Shown: positions 31,963 through 40,565, counted from the first letter of the stretch. The stretch: DNA of 64,000 nt from Chromobacterium rhizoryzae (GCF_020544465.1 NZ_CP066126.1:4526001-4590000), one strand, 5' to 3'. Made by a program: numbers and translations. Notes: generated by a model not told the origin, from the letters alone.

Positions 31963-32040
31963 CCTCTGCTTGCAAAGCAGCAAGCGCCGCAGATCAAAAA
32001 AGCCGCGACCGGCAAACGGCGCGGCTTTTTTGCGCCCTAT
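31947..32040 (+). repeat. Direct repeat, left copy (tRNA 3' end plus terminator)
   Basis: The last 16 bases of the tRNA, its flank (GCCACCTCTGCTTGCAAAGC...) and an AAAAGCCGCG/CGCGGCTTTT terminator reappear at 37888-37985 with a few changes. The two copies bracket the integron island and mark it as an integrated element or a duplicated att region. Confidence 0.8.
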
Positions 32041-32102
32041 TCAGCGCCCTAACCGGCTTAGTCATTGCCACGCCGGCTTCACCCGGTGAAGACCGGCCGC
32101 AT

Positions 32103-32252
32103 CTTCAAGAACCCGCTGCGGCAAAGTACGGTGTGCTGGCCGATGGCGTCGAGAAGACCATCCACGGCCGCCGCCAGGGCCACCTAACCGCCATCATCCT
32201 GCCGCGACTGGAAAAGCTCGGCCTCTACGCCGCACCGGACATCCAGCCCTAA
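32103..32252 (+). pseudogene. 3' remnant of an unidentified gene
   Basis: An open frame without a start encodes AAKYGVLADGVEKTIHGRRQ then LPRLEKLGLYAAPDIQP and a stop. The codon use and dense charged helices look protein-coding, but the 5' part is missing, replaced by the att repeat. Probably the tail of a gene from the element that once occupied this island. I do not recognise the family. Confidence 0.4.
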
Positions 32253-32399
32253 ACCACCCGTTCCTCCCCTCGACAGCCTGCCTGGTATGGGCGGTCCCCC
32301 ATTCCACCGCTCAAACTGCAAAACAGTAGAGTCCTTTTACACACCAGACATAACATCGACAAACCAAGTCCAGCTAAAACGGCCGGAAATCGCCGGTTT

Positions 32400-32870
32400 C
32401 CGCGCCATTGGGTAGGGGAGTAGGTAAAAAAATTCCGTGGATTGCCCCCGATTCATGAGCTAAGTCATTGATTGTTTAGCAGAACCCATCCACTGTTTAC
32501 CCTCCAAAATCTACGGTTTCCCCTCACACTTCCACGGTTTGCCCCATTTCTTCCACATCGGGGTTTTACCCCTTTACGGCCTCTAAGTACTTCTTCTTAT
32601 TTAAAAAACAAAGAGATAGAGATAAAAAGCCATGAAAAAGGAAGACAGGGGCCATCCACGGTTTCGGAGCGCTGCTTAAAAATTAATCCACGGGTTTGCC
32701 AGCGGAAGTCGTGGAAATGGTGGATTCGCCCTTCCCTTCATGGCATTGATTTTATTGAAGTTTATGCGGCATCTACGGAATCGGGGGGATAGACCGTGGA
32801 CAACACCGTGGATGAAAAGCCGTTACAGGACAAAGATTTAGGGGCTGATCCACGGTTTCGGGGGGAATTT
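32400..32870. repeat. Repeats of TCCACGGTTT in a gene-poor stretch
   Basis: Near-copies of TCCACGGTTT(GCCCC) occur about eight times, for example near 32489, 32510, 32531, 32655, 32691 and 32849; the reverse form CCGTGGA occurs near 32435, 32795 and 32806. Spacing is irregular, with an AT-rich pocket at 32590-32640. The arrangement recalls iterons of plasmid or ICE origins. No convincing gene lies between 32253 and 33078. Confidence 0.5.
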
Positions 32871-33078
32871 AGGTGTGTGTGCCTGGCTGAGACTCGGCAA
32901 AAATAGGGGTATCACTTGGCCAACGGCTGCGGGCTGTGATCATTGTCGATGAATGATGTGTGACTGCTATTCGGCCAAAGCTGCCTGTCGATAGCATCGA
33001 TATCATTGGCAGCTAGTTGCAGCAAAGCCGACATTAAAGAATATCGTCGCGTGCTTTCCGGCACGACACATAATGCGC

Positions 33079-34069
33079 TCACAGGCTATCCAGCGGACCG
33101 CCTACTCCCCGGCCTCCCTTGTCCAATACATGGGTATAAATCATCGTGGTGCTGACATCCGCGTGGCCCAGTAGCTCCTGCACCGTGCGAATATCGTAGC
33201 CAGATTCAAGCAGATGGAAGGCAAAGCTGTGGCGTAGCGTATGCGGTGTGGCCAGCTTGGCAATCCCGGCAGCAGTTACCGCCCGCTTCATCGCTCGCTG
33301 CAGTAGCTTTTCATCCTGATGGTGCCGCCGTTGTGCGCCAGCGCGCGGGTCGCTCACATAGCCAGTGGTGACAAACACATATTGCCAACCCCATTCCTGC
33401 CCGGCATGCGGGTATTTTCATGCCAGCGCATCGGGTAAAAACACATCAGCCATGCCGGCCTGCAAGTCTGCCTCATGGATGGCGCGCCGCCGCTGCAGAT
33501 AGGTCTGTAGTGGTGCCACCAGGCTCTGGGACAACATTGTCACTCTGTCTTTCGCCCCCTTGCCATCGCGGATCAGAATTTCGCCACGCCCGAAGTCGAT
33601 GTCTTTGACCCGCAGGCGCATGCACTCCATCAGCCGCATGCAGGTGCCGTATAGCAAACGCAGCTGCAGCGCGTACAGCCCATCGACCTGCGCCAACAGT
33701 GCCGCGACCTCCTGTCACGTCAGAACGACTGGCAGATGCCTGGACGGCCAGGCCCAAACAACTTCATCTAGTCAGGGCAAGTTCAGCATCAGCACATCAC
33801 GATCGAGAAACAGAAGCGCAGCCAATGCCTAATTTTGCGTGGATGCAGACACCTGACCTTCAACGGCCAGATGGGTGAGAAAGCTACTGACCTCCGCAGC
33901 CCCCCATCTCGCGAGGGTGCTGATGATGGTGAAAGCGCAAAAAGCGCCGTACTCAATTGACGTATTGCTGCTCGGTGCGCAGGCTGTAATGTCTGACTCG
34001 CAGCGTCTCGCGCAACACATCGAGCAAACGTGGCGAGGCGGTCCCATCTGGCTGTGTACTTTCAGGCAT
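33079..34069 (-). pseudogene. intI: Integron integrase (IntI), inactivated
   Basis: The three frames together give an IntI of normal length. The N-terminus (LRVRHYSLRTEQQYV), MRLMECMRLRVKDIDFGRGE, GAKDRVTMLSQSLVAPLQ, and TPHTLRHSFAFHLLESGYDI then STTMIYTHV with the catalytic RHRY residues can all be read. Five stops break it: TGA after YVN, TAG after SASTQN, TGA in LP*LDE, TGA in LT*QEV and TGA in ALA*KYP (33418-33420). One extra G in a six-G run near the MGG motif shifts the frame. All stops fit C-to-T or G-to-A transitions. No active recombinase can be made. Confidence 0.9.
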
Positions 34070-34181
34070 TGGCAACCCCAGTGGCTTGTAAAACAATGAG
34101 AAATGCACATATCATACCTAGTTATACACATAGACAAACCAAATATACACCTGCAAAGGTGTATATTTCACGCTAGACTCC

Positions 34182-34751
34182 ATGACCAAATCATACTCCG
34201 CCGAAATCCTAGAAGCCCAGCAGCGAACCATCCGTTTCGGCCTCACATGCCCAGAAATCTCATCCACGTGCGAGCGCCTTCTCACGCCGGAACGCCACGA
34301 ACAATTTCCCTACGCGGTTCGTGATGCCGTTGGAGATCTTGGCCTGGAAGCCGTTGTAGCCCAATGCTTATCCCTTCATTGGCGTCTCAAGGAACCACTG
34401 GAAGAATTCTTTGGCGTGCCAATCCTATACACCATCGGATATGTGCACACCCCGCCAAGCTATATGTTCAGGCAATCGGAATCCGATCTTTTGCGGCTTC
34501 TTCAAACGGGAATCCAGGGGCCACAGCTAAACATACATGCGTGGCTTACTCTGCCAAGCGCAGAGATTATTGATTTGTCCTTGCCAACCAGCTTTGCGGT
34601 GGTAAATAAGATGAAAGATGGGCTTGGTGGAGTAATAGCCGCCCACGCGGACGAACTCAATCATGGGCTTCGCTACCATCCAATGCTTCTCGGTGAAGAC
34701 TACCTAAGAAGAATTGGTGCGCTGGTAGAGTTCAATACATATGGCATTTAG
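34182..34751 (+). CDS. Integron cassette 1: protein of unknown function
   Basis: A 189-residue protein (MTKSYSAEILEAQQRTIRFG) with GLTCPEISSTCERLLTPERH, FGVPILYTIGYVHTPPSYMF and a C-terminal AHADELNHGLRYHPMLLGED. It starts just after the probable attI region, whose GTTATAC at 34121-34127 could be the insertion point. Its stop codon lies inside attC1. GC content is lower than in host genes. I see no catalytic motif; the repeated His-Ala-Asp segment is only suggestive. Function unknown. Confidence 0.7.
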   Translation: MTKSYSAEILEAQQRTIRFGLTCPEISSTCERLLTPERHEQFPYAVRDAVGDLGLEAVVAQCLSLHWRLKEPLEEFFGVPILYTIGYVHTPPSYMFRQSESDLLRLLQTGIQGPQLNIHAWLTLPSAEIIDLSLPTSFAVVNKMKDGLGGVIAAHADELNHGLRYHPMLLGEDYLRRIGALVEFNTYGI

Positions 34752-34811
34752 CCCTGCGCTCAACCGGACCTGCGCAAAAAGCCGCGCAGGCCGGTTAGCT
34801 CCACGTTAGAT
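34746..34811 (+). other. attC recombination site 1
   Basis: R'' ATTTAGC (one mismatch to RYYYAAC) and R' GTTAGAT (GTTRRRY) bracket a 66-bp imperfect palindrome. It includes GCGCTCAACCGG/CCGGTTAGCTC and a CCTGCGC/GCGCAGG stem with AAAAA at the tip. This closes cassette 1. Confidence 0.8.
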
Positions 34812-34838
34812 TTTTCGAATCTCTATGGTTGCTCCGCC

Positions 34839-36020
34839 ATGACAACAAGCCCGCAAGTATTTATTTCGTATTCCCATGACAGTGATGAGCATAAAGAATG
34901 GGTATATAAAATCGCATGCAAACTAATCGAAAGTGGTGTTGAAACACTTCTTGATCAATGGGATTTGCAACTAGGTTCCAACCTCATGCGATTCATGGAG
35001 GCTGGCCTAACAAACTCAGACAGAGTCCTAGTTATTTGCACCGACAACTACAACAAAAAGTCCAACGGAGGTTTAGGCGGCGTTGGTTATGAAAAAAACA
35101 TTCTTACCGCGGAGCTGTTTGCCGACCAAGACACCACGAAATTTATTCCATGCATCAAGAACGTATCAGAGAAAGTTAAAACACCAATTTGCTTAGGCGG
35201 TCGAACATATATAGATTTTTCGGACGAAGAAAAATTTGAAGAAAATTTCAAAAACTTGCTCCATGAGCTTTATGGCATACCCTTAAAGCCGAAGCCCACC
35301 CTAGGGAAAAACCCACTAATTCCATCCTCCGAGGAAGTGAAGGCTCCTTCGCTGCGCGGCGAAAGTAGCACTGTATTCTTTAGTCGTCGCTTCAGTAGCG
35401 CGTTCCCAGGAATTCGCGGAATCCAATGGTTTAAAAAACCGGAAGAGGCAGTGGAGCGACTTTGTTTATTGATGCGAGAACCCATTGTTTTTTCAGATGG
35501 TCAGCCGATATGGTGGTGGCGAACAGGGGATTTACAAATTGATTCGTTTACGGCTATCGCCTCAGATACTGTTCAGCTAGATTACCAAGAGCTTGTAATT
35601 GAAGAAATTGCAGCCGTTAATGCAGGCGACTACTACCAACAGTTTGTATACATCAAGACAACCCCCTCTGCGCCATCTGGTCTTTATGATCATTCCATCA
35701 TTGAAAAACAGGTTAATTATTGGGGGTATGCACGCGAGGAATTTGCCGTGTTTCATGGAACACCAATTACTCGTTCCGAATATGATGACGATGCGGCAGT
35801 TATTGAAGGAAAGGTTGTCGACCTTAACGGCGAGGCCGAGCTGGTGGTCAAGTACTTAACTCCTTACAACCTTATAATTGCTCCGTTCGATTCGCCAATA
35901 AACAACAACCGTTTTGATAGAGTTCGAGTAGAGATTCTGAACGGAATTCTCAAGGGCGAATGCACAGTGGAGGATCTCGCGGCAGCGGTTCTAAAACTAC
36001 CAAAACGCGAGCGTTATTAA
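34839..36020 (+). CDS. Integron cassette 2: TIR/SEFIR protein with uncharacterised C-terminal domain
   Basis: A 393-residue protein. Residues 5-150 are a SEFIR/TIR domain: PQVFISYSHDSDEHKEWVYK at the start, LLDQWDLQLG, the SDRVLVICTDNY strand, and GGVGYEKNILTAELF with the putative catalytic Glu at E85. Residues about 175-393 show no known domain, with the marker region IWWWRTGDLQIDSFTAIASD and VQLDYQELVIEEIAA. TIR proteins of this type often act as NAD+-consuming or signalling enzymes in phage defence. The remaining part may sense the trigger. The gene occupies its own cassette between attC1 and attC2. Confidence 0.85.
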   Translation: MTTSPQVFISYSHDSDEHKEWVYKIACKLIESGVETLLDQWDLQLGSNLMRFMEAGLTNSDRVLVICTDNYNKKSNGGLGGVGYEKNILTAELFADQDTTKFIPCIKNVSEKVKTPICLGGRTYIDFSDEEKFEENFKNLLHELYGIPLKPKPTLGKNPLIPSSEEVKAPSLRGESSTVFFSRRFSSAFPGIRGIQWFKKPEEAVERLCLLMREPIVFSDGQPIWWWRTGDLQIDSFTAIASDTVQLDYQELVIEEIAAVNAGDYYQQFVYIKTTPSAPSGLYDHSIIEKQVNYWGYAREEFAVFHGTPITRSEYDDDAAVIEGKVVDLNGEAELVVKYLTPYNLIIAPFDSPINNNRFDRVRVEILNGILKGECTVEDLAAAVLKLPKRERY

Positions 36021-36021
36021 A

Positions 36022-36108
36022 ATCTAACATGGCGCTCAACCCCGTTCCCTTTGGTCGCAGGACGCTGCGCGATAAAGCCGAGCAGCGCCGGTTAGCTCTA
36101 CGTTATGC
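36022..36108 (+). other. attC recombination site 2
   Basis: R'' ATCTAAC is a perfect RYYYAAC match and R' GTTATGC is the common attC form. L'' GCTCAAC and L' GTTAGCTC are nearby, and the 87-bp interior folds back on itself through GCGCTG/CAGCGC-type arms (GCTGCGCGATAAAGCCGAGC). It separates cassettes 2 and 3. Confidence 0.85.
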
Positions 36109-36151
36109 CTTCTGCAATCAACATTCATCTACATAGAGCAAGGAGAGAGAA

Positions 36152-36565
36152 ATGGCAGACCCAAGAGCATTCATTAGCTTCGACTTTGACCACAATGAAA
36201 CCGAGAAAAATTTATTCGTAGGCCAAGCAAAGAATTCAAAGACCCCGTTCTCAATTCAGGACTGGTCGGCAAAATCGGCAATGCCCCAGTCACAGTGGGA
36301 ATCTATAGTTAAAGACAAGATCAACAAATGCAACATGCTGATCGTCTTGGTCGGAAAAACCATGGCGAGCGCTACTGGCGTTGCCAAGGAAATAAAAATG
36401 GCAAAAGACCAAGATGTTCCCGTCTTTGGTGTTTATGTTGATGGCGCAAATACTTCTAGCAACTTACCTGATGGACTTCAGCGCATTATAACTATCAGCT
36501 GGGACTGGGAAAAAATCGCTTCCGCTGTCGATCAAATGATGACGGAAGAGAAGAATAAAAAGTGA
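36152..36565 (+). CDS. Integron cassette 3, gene 1: Thoeris ThsB-like TIR protein
   Basis: A 137-residue TIR-like (DUF1863) protein. It begins MADPRAFISFDFDHNETEKN and has FSIQDWSAKSAMPQSQWESI, a CNMLIVLVGKT strand and VAKEIKMAKDQDVPVFGVYV. The probable catalytic Glu is E80 in AKEIKMA. Size and motif order match ThsB, the Thoeris sensor that makes a cyclic ADP-ribose signal from NAD+. A caspase-like gene follows with a GTGA overlap, so the two are made together. The ATG follows an AAGGAGAGAGA site. Confidence 0.9.
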   Translation: MADPRAFISFDFDHNETEKNLFVGQAKNSKTPFSIQDWSAKSAMPQSQWESIVKDKINKCNMLIVLVGKTMASATGVAKEIKMAKDQDVPVFGVYVDGANTSSNLPDGLQRIITISWDWEKIASAVDQMMTEEKNKK

Positions 36566-37548
36566 GAAAAGCACTCGTTGTCGGAATTGACTACTACACA
36601 AATGTTTCGCCGCTCTATGGCTGCGTAAATGATTCATTCGCTGTCAAAGCCATGCTTGATCGGCACGCGGATGGCTCGGTGAATTTTGGTGTGAAGCATC
36701 TGACTGCCACAGGCCCAACTGACCCAGTTGGACGTGACGAACTTCGACAGGCCATCGAAACCCTTTTTGCAGGGGATGGTGAAGTTTCACTACTGTATTT
36801 CGCAGGCCATGGCCACATCGAAACAACAGGAGGCTACCTTTGCTCTTCGGACGTGAAGACTGGAAACGATGGCGTGCCATTGGCCGAAATCATGACCATG
36901 GCAAATCAATCGAAGATTCAAAACCGGGTGATCATTCTTGATAGCTGTTACAGCGGTGTAGCTGGAGGCAACGCGTTGCAGCAAAAGGTTGCCGAGATCA
37001 GCGATGGGGTGACCATTCTTACTGCCTCTACCGCGGAACAATATGCAACAGAGGAAAATGGTGCCGGCGTCTTTACCAGCTTACTGGTAGATGCGCTCGG
37101 CGGCGCTGCCGCAAACCTTGTAGGAGACGTAACACCTGGCGGTGTCTATGCGCATGTTGATCAGTCGCTTGGGCCGTGGGCACAAAGACCAGTCTTCAAA
37201 ACAAATGTCACACGATTTGTCTCCTTGAGGAAAGTTCAGCCGCCATTAGAGCTCGCGGAGCTTCGTCGGATTTCAGAGTTTTTCCCGGCTTCCGGCTTTC
37301 AATTCCAACTTGACCCAAGCTATGAGCCTGAGAGGCATGAGTCTTGGGCCACAAATCCGCAAGGTATTCCCGCTCCGAACCCTGATCACAACGCGATTTT
37401 CAAAATCCTTCAGAGGTACAACCGCGTGGGGCTTGCGGTTCCTGAAAACGCGCCGCATATGTGGCACGTTGCGATGGAAAGCAAGACTATTCGTCTAACC
37501 GCGCTTGGAGAGCACTACCGACGCTTAGCAGCAAAGGGGCTCATATAA
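36562..37548 (+). CDS. Integron cassette 3, gene 2: caspase-like protease (Thoeris effector candidate)
   Basis: A 328-residue protein started by GTG. Residues 1-210 are a C14 caspase-like domain: MRKALVVGIDYYTNVSPLYG with the CVND segment, catalytic His H83 in YFAGHGH, catalytic Cys C129 in ILDSCYSG, and ILTASTAEQYATEE. Residues 215-328 form a C-terminal domain (RRISEFFPASGFQFQLDPSY and HNAIFKILQRYNRVGLAVPE) without a name I recognise; it may bind the TIR-made signal. Together with the upstream TIR gene this matches the caspase-type (type IV) Thoeris layout. Both catalytic residues are present. Confidence 0.9.
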   Translation: MRKALVVGIDYYTNVSPLYGCVNDSFAVKAMLDRHADGSVNFGVKHLTATGPTDPVGRDELRQAIETLFAGDGEVSLLYFAGHGHIETTGGYLCSSDVKTGNDGVPLAEIMTMANQSKIQNRVIILDSCYSGVAGGNALQQKVAEISDGVTILTASTAEQYATEENGAGVFTSLLVDALGGAAANLVGDVTPGGVYAHVDQSLGPWAQRPVFKTNVTRFVSLRKVQPPLELAELRRISEFFPASGFQFQLDPSYEPERHESWATNPQGIPAPNPDHNAIFKILQRYNRVGLAVPENAPHMWHVAMESKTIRLTALGEHYRRLAAKGLI

Positions 37549-37573
37549 AACACCCACCTTGCCAGCGAAAATG

Positions 37574-37645
37574 GCATAACAAGTCGTTCCAGCGGGCTGG
37601 TAAAAAGCTGCGCTTTTCACCAGCCGCTGAACTCCAACGTTAGTG
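37574..37645 (+). other. attC recombination site 3
   Basis: R'' GCATAAC and R' GTTAGTG bracket a 72-bp palindrome, with AGCGGGCTGGTAAAAAGC pairing to GCTTTTCACCAGCCGCT around a short tip. It ends the array. From 37646 to 37887 I see no gene; the motif AGTGTCCGCTT occurs twice (37643 and 37711), possibly the relic of another cassette end. Confidence 0.7.
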
Positions 37646-37887
37646 TCCGCTTTTTCATGAGGGCACCGACTGCTTAGGGTCAGGAGCGGACTGCCCAGCC
37701 AAGTGCCCTCAGTGTCCGCTTCGGCCGAAAAGGAGCCCTAGCCACACTGGTATCGAATGGCTCTTTGGGCCAGAAGTCGTCACTCAACCATGCAAAATTC
37801 TTTCCAGGGGGCACATACGGGGGCACCACTAAAAAAACCAACAATAAATATCAAATAAAAACAGATTGTTAAAATGTAAACTCAATC

Positions 37888-37985
37888 CCTGTCGGGGCGC
37901 CACCTCTGCTTGCAAAGCAGCAAGCGCCGCAGATCAAAAAAAGCCGCGACCGGCCAACGGTGCGGCATTTTTTACGCCATGTCCT
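37888..37985 (+). repeat. Direct repeat, right copy (tRNA 3' end plus terminator)
   Basis: Second copy of the tRNA-Arg 3' end and its terminator, with one G missing from GTCGGGG(G)CG and a few other changes. It runs into the 3' end of the LysR gene (stop at 37972). The likely ancestral arrangement was therefore tRNA-Arg with terminator facing the LysR gene. Confidence 0.8.
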
Positions 37986-38949
37986 CCCCCTCAGCGCCGT
38001 CCGGCGCGATCCGGCCGCCCGCGCACAGCCCGGCCAGTTCGGTCCTCACGAATTGGTGCACCGGATCGTCGTTCACCCTGGGATGCCATAACAACTCCAC
38101 ATCGATCCGCAAGCTCGGCTCGTCTATCTGCGCGCGCGCCATGCCCGCCTGATGCCGGCCGACGATGGCGCAGACCACGGAGGGCAGCACCGCCACCGCC
38201 GGCACCGCCACCAGTATCGGCGGGATGGCCAGCAGGCTGGCGGCGCGCGCCAGGACGCGGCGCTGCAAGCCGCGCAGTTGCAGGTAATGGTCTATCAGGC
38301 TGAGCGCTTCGCCGATGTAAGAGGTGTAGACATGCGGCCAGGCCGCCACTTCCTCCGCGCCCACCACGGCCGGCAATTGCAGCTGTTCGCGGTGATAGAG
38401 GCAGGCGAAGCCGCTGCGCAGCAGGGTCTGGCGTTCCAGCCGGGGCGTGGGGAAGGGAAAGTAGCCGACGGCGTAATCAATCTGCGCCGACTCCAGCGCC
38501 GCCAGCGCCTGAGCGGCGGACAAGGCCGCCACATCCACGCTCAGGCCCGGCGCCCGCTCGCGGCAAGCCCCGAGCAAACCGGGCAGCAAGGCGGCTTCCA
38601 GCGCGTCCGGCAAGGCCAGCCGCACCGTTCTTTCCACTGTTTCCAGGTCCACGGGCCGCTGCCGGAACAGGCGCTCGCCGGCGCCCAGCCAGGCTTCCAA
38701 TTCAGGCAGCAAGGCCTCGGCGAACGGGGTGGGCATCATGCGCTGGCCGTGCCGGTACAGCAAGGCGTCCTGCAACTGCTCCCGCAGCTGCTTGAGCAGA
38801 TGGCTGACCGCCGGCTGCCCCAGGCACAGCAGCCGCGCGCTCTGGCTGACGCTGCGCGTGCTCAGCAGCGTGTGCAAGGCCACCATATTGTTGAGATCCA
38901 GGCGGCGCAGCCAGACCGCATCTATATCAGTCATTTCGATAAATGCCAT
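37972..38949 (-). CDS. LysR-family transcription regulator
   Basis: A 325-residue regulator with the N-terminal winged HTH (RLDLNNMVALHTLLSTRSVS ... LCLGQPAVSHLLKQLREQLQ, residues about 15-75) and a periplasmic-binding-like effector domain. The ATG used is the one near the start of the divergent intergenic region; the reading frame further upstream overlaps the MFS gene on the other strand and is not coding. It faces the MFS gene across 69 bp and probably controls it. The 3' end overlaps the direct repeat at 37888-37985. Confidence 0.9.
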   Translation of the reverse strand: MAFIEMTDIDAVWLRRLDLNNMVALHTLLSTRSVSQSARLLCLGQPAVSHLLKQLREQLQDALLYRHGQRMMPTPFAEALLPELEAWLGAGERLFRQRPVDLETVERTVRLALPDALEAALLPGLLGACRERAPGLSVDVAALSAAQALAALESAQIDYAVGYFPFPTPRLERQTLLRSGFACLYHREQLQLPAVVGAEEVAAWPHVYTSYIGEALSLIDHYLQLRGLQRRVLARAASLLAIPPILVAVPAVAVLPSVVCAIVGRHQAGMARAQIDEPSLRIDVELLWHPRVNDDPVHQFVRTELAGLCAGGRIAPDGAEGEDMA

Positions 38950-39018
38950 GTAAACAATCGATTTTATTGAATTATAGCCGGCTCCGATAATGGGGACACC
39001 CTCCCGAGTCCCGAGCCC

Positions 39019-40551
39019 ATGAACGCCGAACGCACGCAAGCCACGCCCTGGTATCTGATTTCCATCATGCTGATCGCCTGTCTGGAGTTCTTCCAGAACG
39101 GCCTGCTCAACTTCGCCTCCAGCCAGGTGATGGGCGGCGTGGGCGCCGCGCCGGAGGAGTTCAGCTATGCGGCCATGGCTTACGCCAGCGCCGCCGTTCT
39201 GGTGCTGTTGCAGCACGAATGGCTGAGCCGCCGTCTGGGCATGCGGCGTTATATCCGCCTGTCCATCATCGTGTTCGGCGTTGGCGCGCTGACCTGCGGT
39301 TTCGCCAATGGTCCCAGCCAGCTGATACTGGGCCGGGCGCTGCAAGGCCTGGGCGGAGCAGCCTTCTTCACCGCGGCGCGGGTGGAGGTGAACGCGCTGA
39401 CGGACAAGAGCAAGATGCTGGGCCTGCTCTGTTTCGGCTATGCGCTGATGCTGGGCTCCGCCAGCGGCCCGCTGCTGGGCGCGGAACTGATCAGCCGCCA
39501 GGACTGGCGCTGGATTTTCTTCGCCGTGCTGCCGGCGCTGGCGCTGGCCTGGCCGGCCACCCGGCTGCTGAGCCAGCGGGCGGAACCGGCCCATCCGCAT
39601 ACCCAGGGCTCGCGCGCCTTCCTATGCATGATTGTCGGCGTGCTGGCGCTGCAATGGCTGATTCAACAGCTGCCCTACGATTTCTTCTCCCGGCCCGAAT
39701 GGCTGCTGGCCATCCTCGCGCTGGCCTTGCTGGCCGGCTGGGGCTGGCAATACCACCGCCAGCGGCGCCCGCTGCGCAAGAAAGCCCTGCTCCAGCTGCG
39801 CTACCTGGCCGGCCTGGGCTTTTACAGCTGCTGCTATCTGCTGGTTTCCGCCAACAGCTACATCCTGCCGGTGATGGCGCAGCAGGCGCTGGGCTTTGAC
39901 CTGCCGACGACCGGGCGCTTGCTGTCGGTGAGCTTTGTCGCCGGCATCCTGTTTTCCACGCTCTACGCCTTTTTATTGCTCAAGCGCCGGGCGCGCGGCG
40001 TGCGCGCCATGATGGCGGCGGCCTGCTGCCTGCTGCTGCTCTACGGCGTGTTGATGTCCGGCCTCAATCAAAACGCGCCGGCCAGCCTGATCGTAAGCAT
40101 CCTGATCTGCAACGGCGGCTTCATGTCCCTGTTCATCATGGCGGTGGCGCAGGCCACCTTCAGCCATATCGATCAACCCGACTTCGCCCGCGCCTACCAG
40201 ACCAAGAACATCGTCCGTCAGCTGTCGCTGTCCATGGGGGTGGCCGCCAGTACAGTGTTTCTGCAAGCGCGCAACGCCTTGCACTACCAGCGCCTGTCCG
40301 AGGGCTTCAGCGTGCTCAACCCGGCGTTCAACGCCGCGCTGGACCAATTGCAGCAAGCCTTGCCGGAGCTGAGCGCCAAACAAAGAATGGCCGTGCTGGC
40401 GGGGCAACTGACGCAGCAATCGCAATTGCTGTCCTGCCTGGATTTCTTCCGGCTGGAATGCGTGATGGCCATAGGTCTTATAGTGATAGTGCTGTGGCAG
40501 CAAAGCCTGGGCCGGCAAGACTCCGGCCCGGCCGCATCCAAGCCTTTATGA
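39019..40551 (+). CDS. MFS drug/metabolite exporter (DHA2-like)
   Basis: A 510-residue protein with about fourteen membrane helices, the size of DHA2/EmrB-type exporters. The motif A-like stretch LSRRLGMRRYIRLSIIVFGV after TM2 and motif C-like GYALMLGSASGPLLGAELIS in TM5 are readable. It begins MNAERTQATPWYLISIMLIA. Divergent from a LysR regulator and followed at 15 bp by a small membrane protein gene. Substrate unknown. Confidence 0.85.
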   Translation: MNAERTQATPWYLISIMLIACLEFFQNGLLNFASSQVMGGVGAAPEEFSYAAMAYASAAVLVLLQHEWLSRRLGMRRYIRLSIIVFGVGALTCGFANGPSQLILGRALQGLGGAAFFTAARVEVNALTDKSKMLGLLCFGYALMLGSASGPLLGAELISRQDWRWIFFAVLPALALAWPATRLLSQRAEPAHPHTQGSRAFLCMIVGVLALQWLIQQLPYDFFSRPEWLLAILALALLAGWGWQYHRQRRPLRKKALLQLRYLAGLGFYSCCYLLVSANSYILPVMAQQALGFDLPTTGRLLSVSFVAGILFSTLYAFLLLKRRARGVRAMMAAACCLLLLYGVLMSGLNQNAPASLIVSILICNGGFMSLFIMAVAQATFSHIDQPDFARAYQTKNIVRQLSLSMGVAASTVFLQARNALHYQRLSEGFSVLNPAFNAALDQLQQALPELSAKQRMAVLAGQLTQQSQLLSCLDFFRLECVMAIGLIVIVLWQQSLGRQDSGPAASKPL

Positions 40552-40565
40552 GCAAGGAGATCCAA

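Noticed and set aside
34121..34127. attI site as a separate feature
   Set aside because: GTTATAC is in a plausible position before cassette 1, but a seven-base match is too weak to stand alone.
37310..37643. Short ORFs overlapping the end of the caspase gene and attC3
   Set aside because: They are out of frame with the caspase and end inside the attC palindrome.
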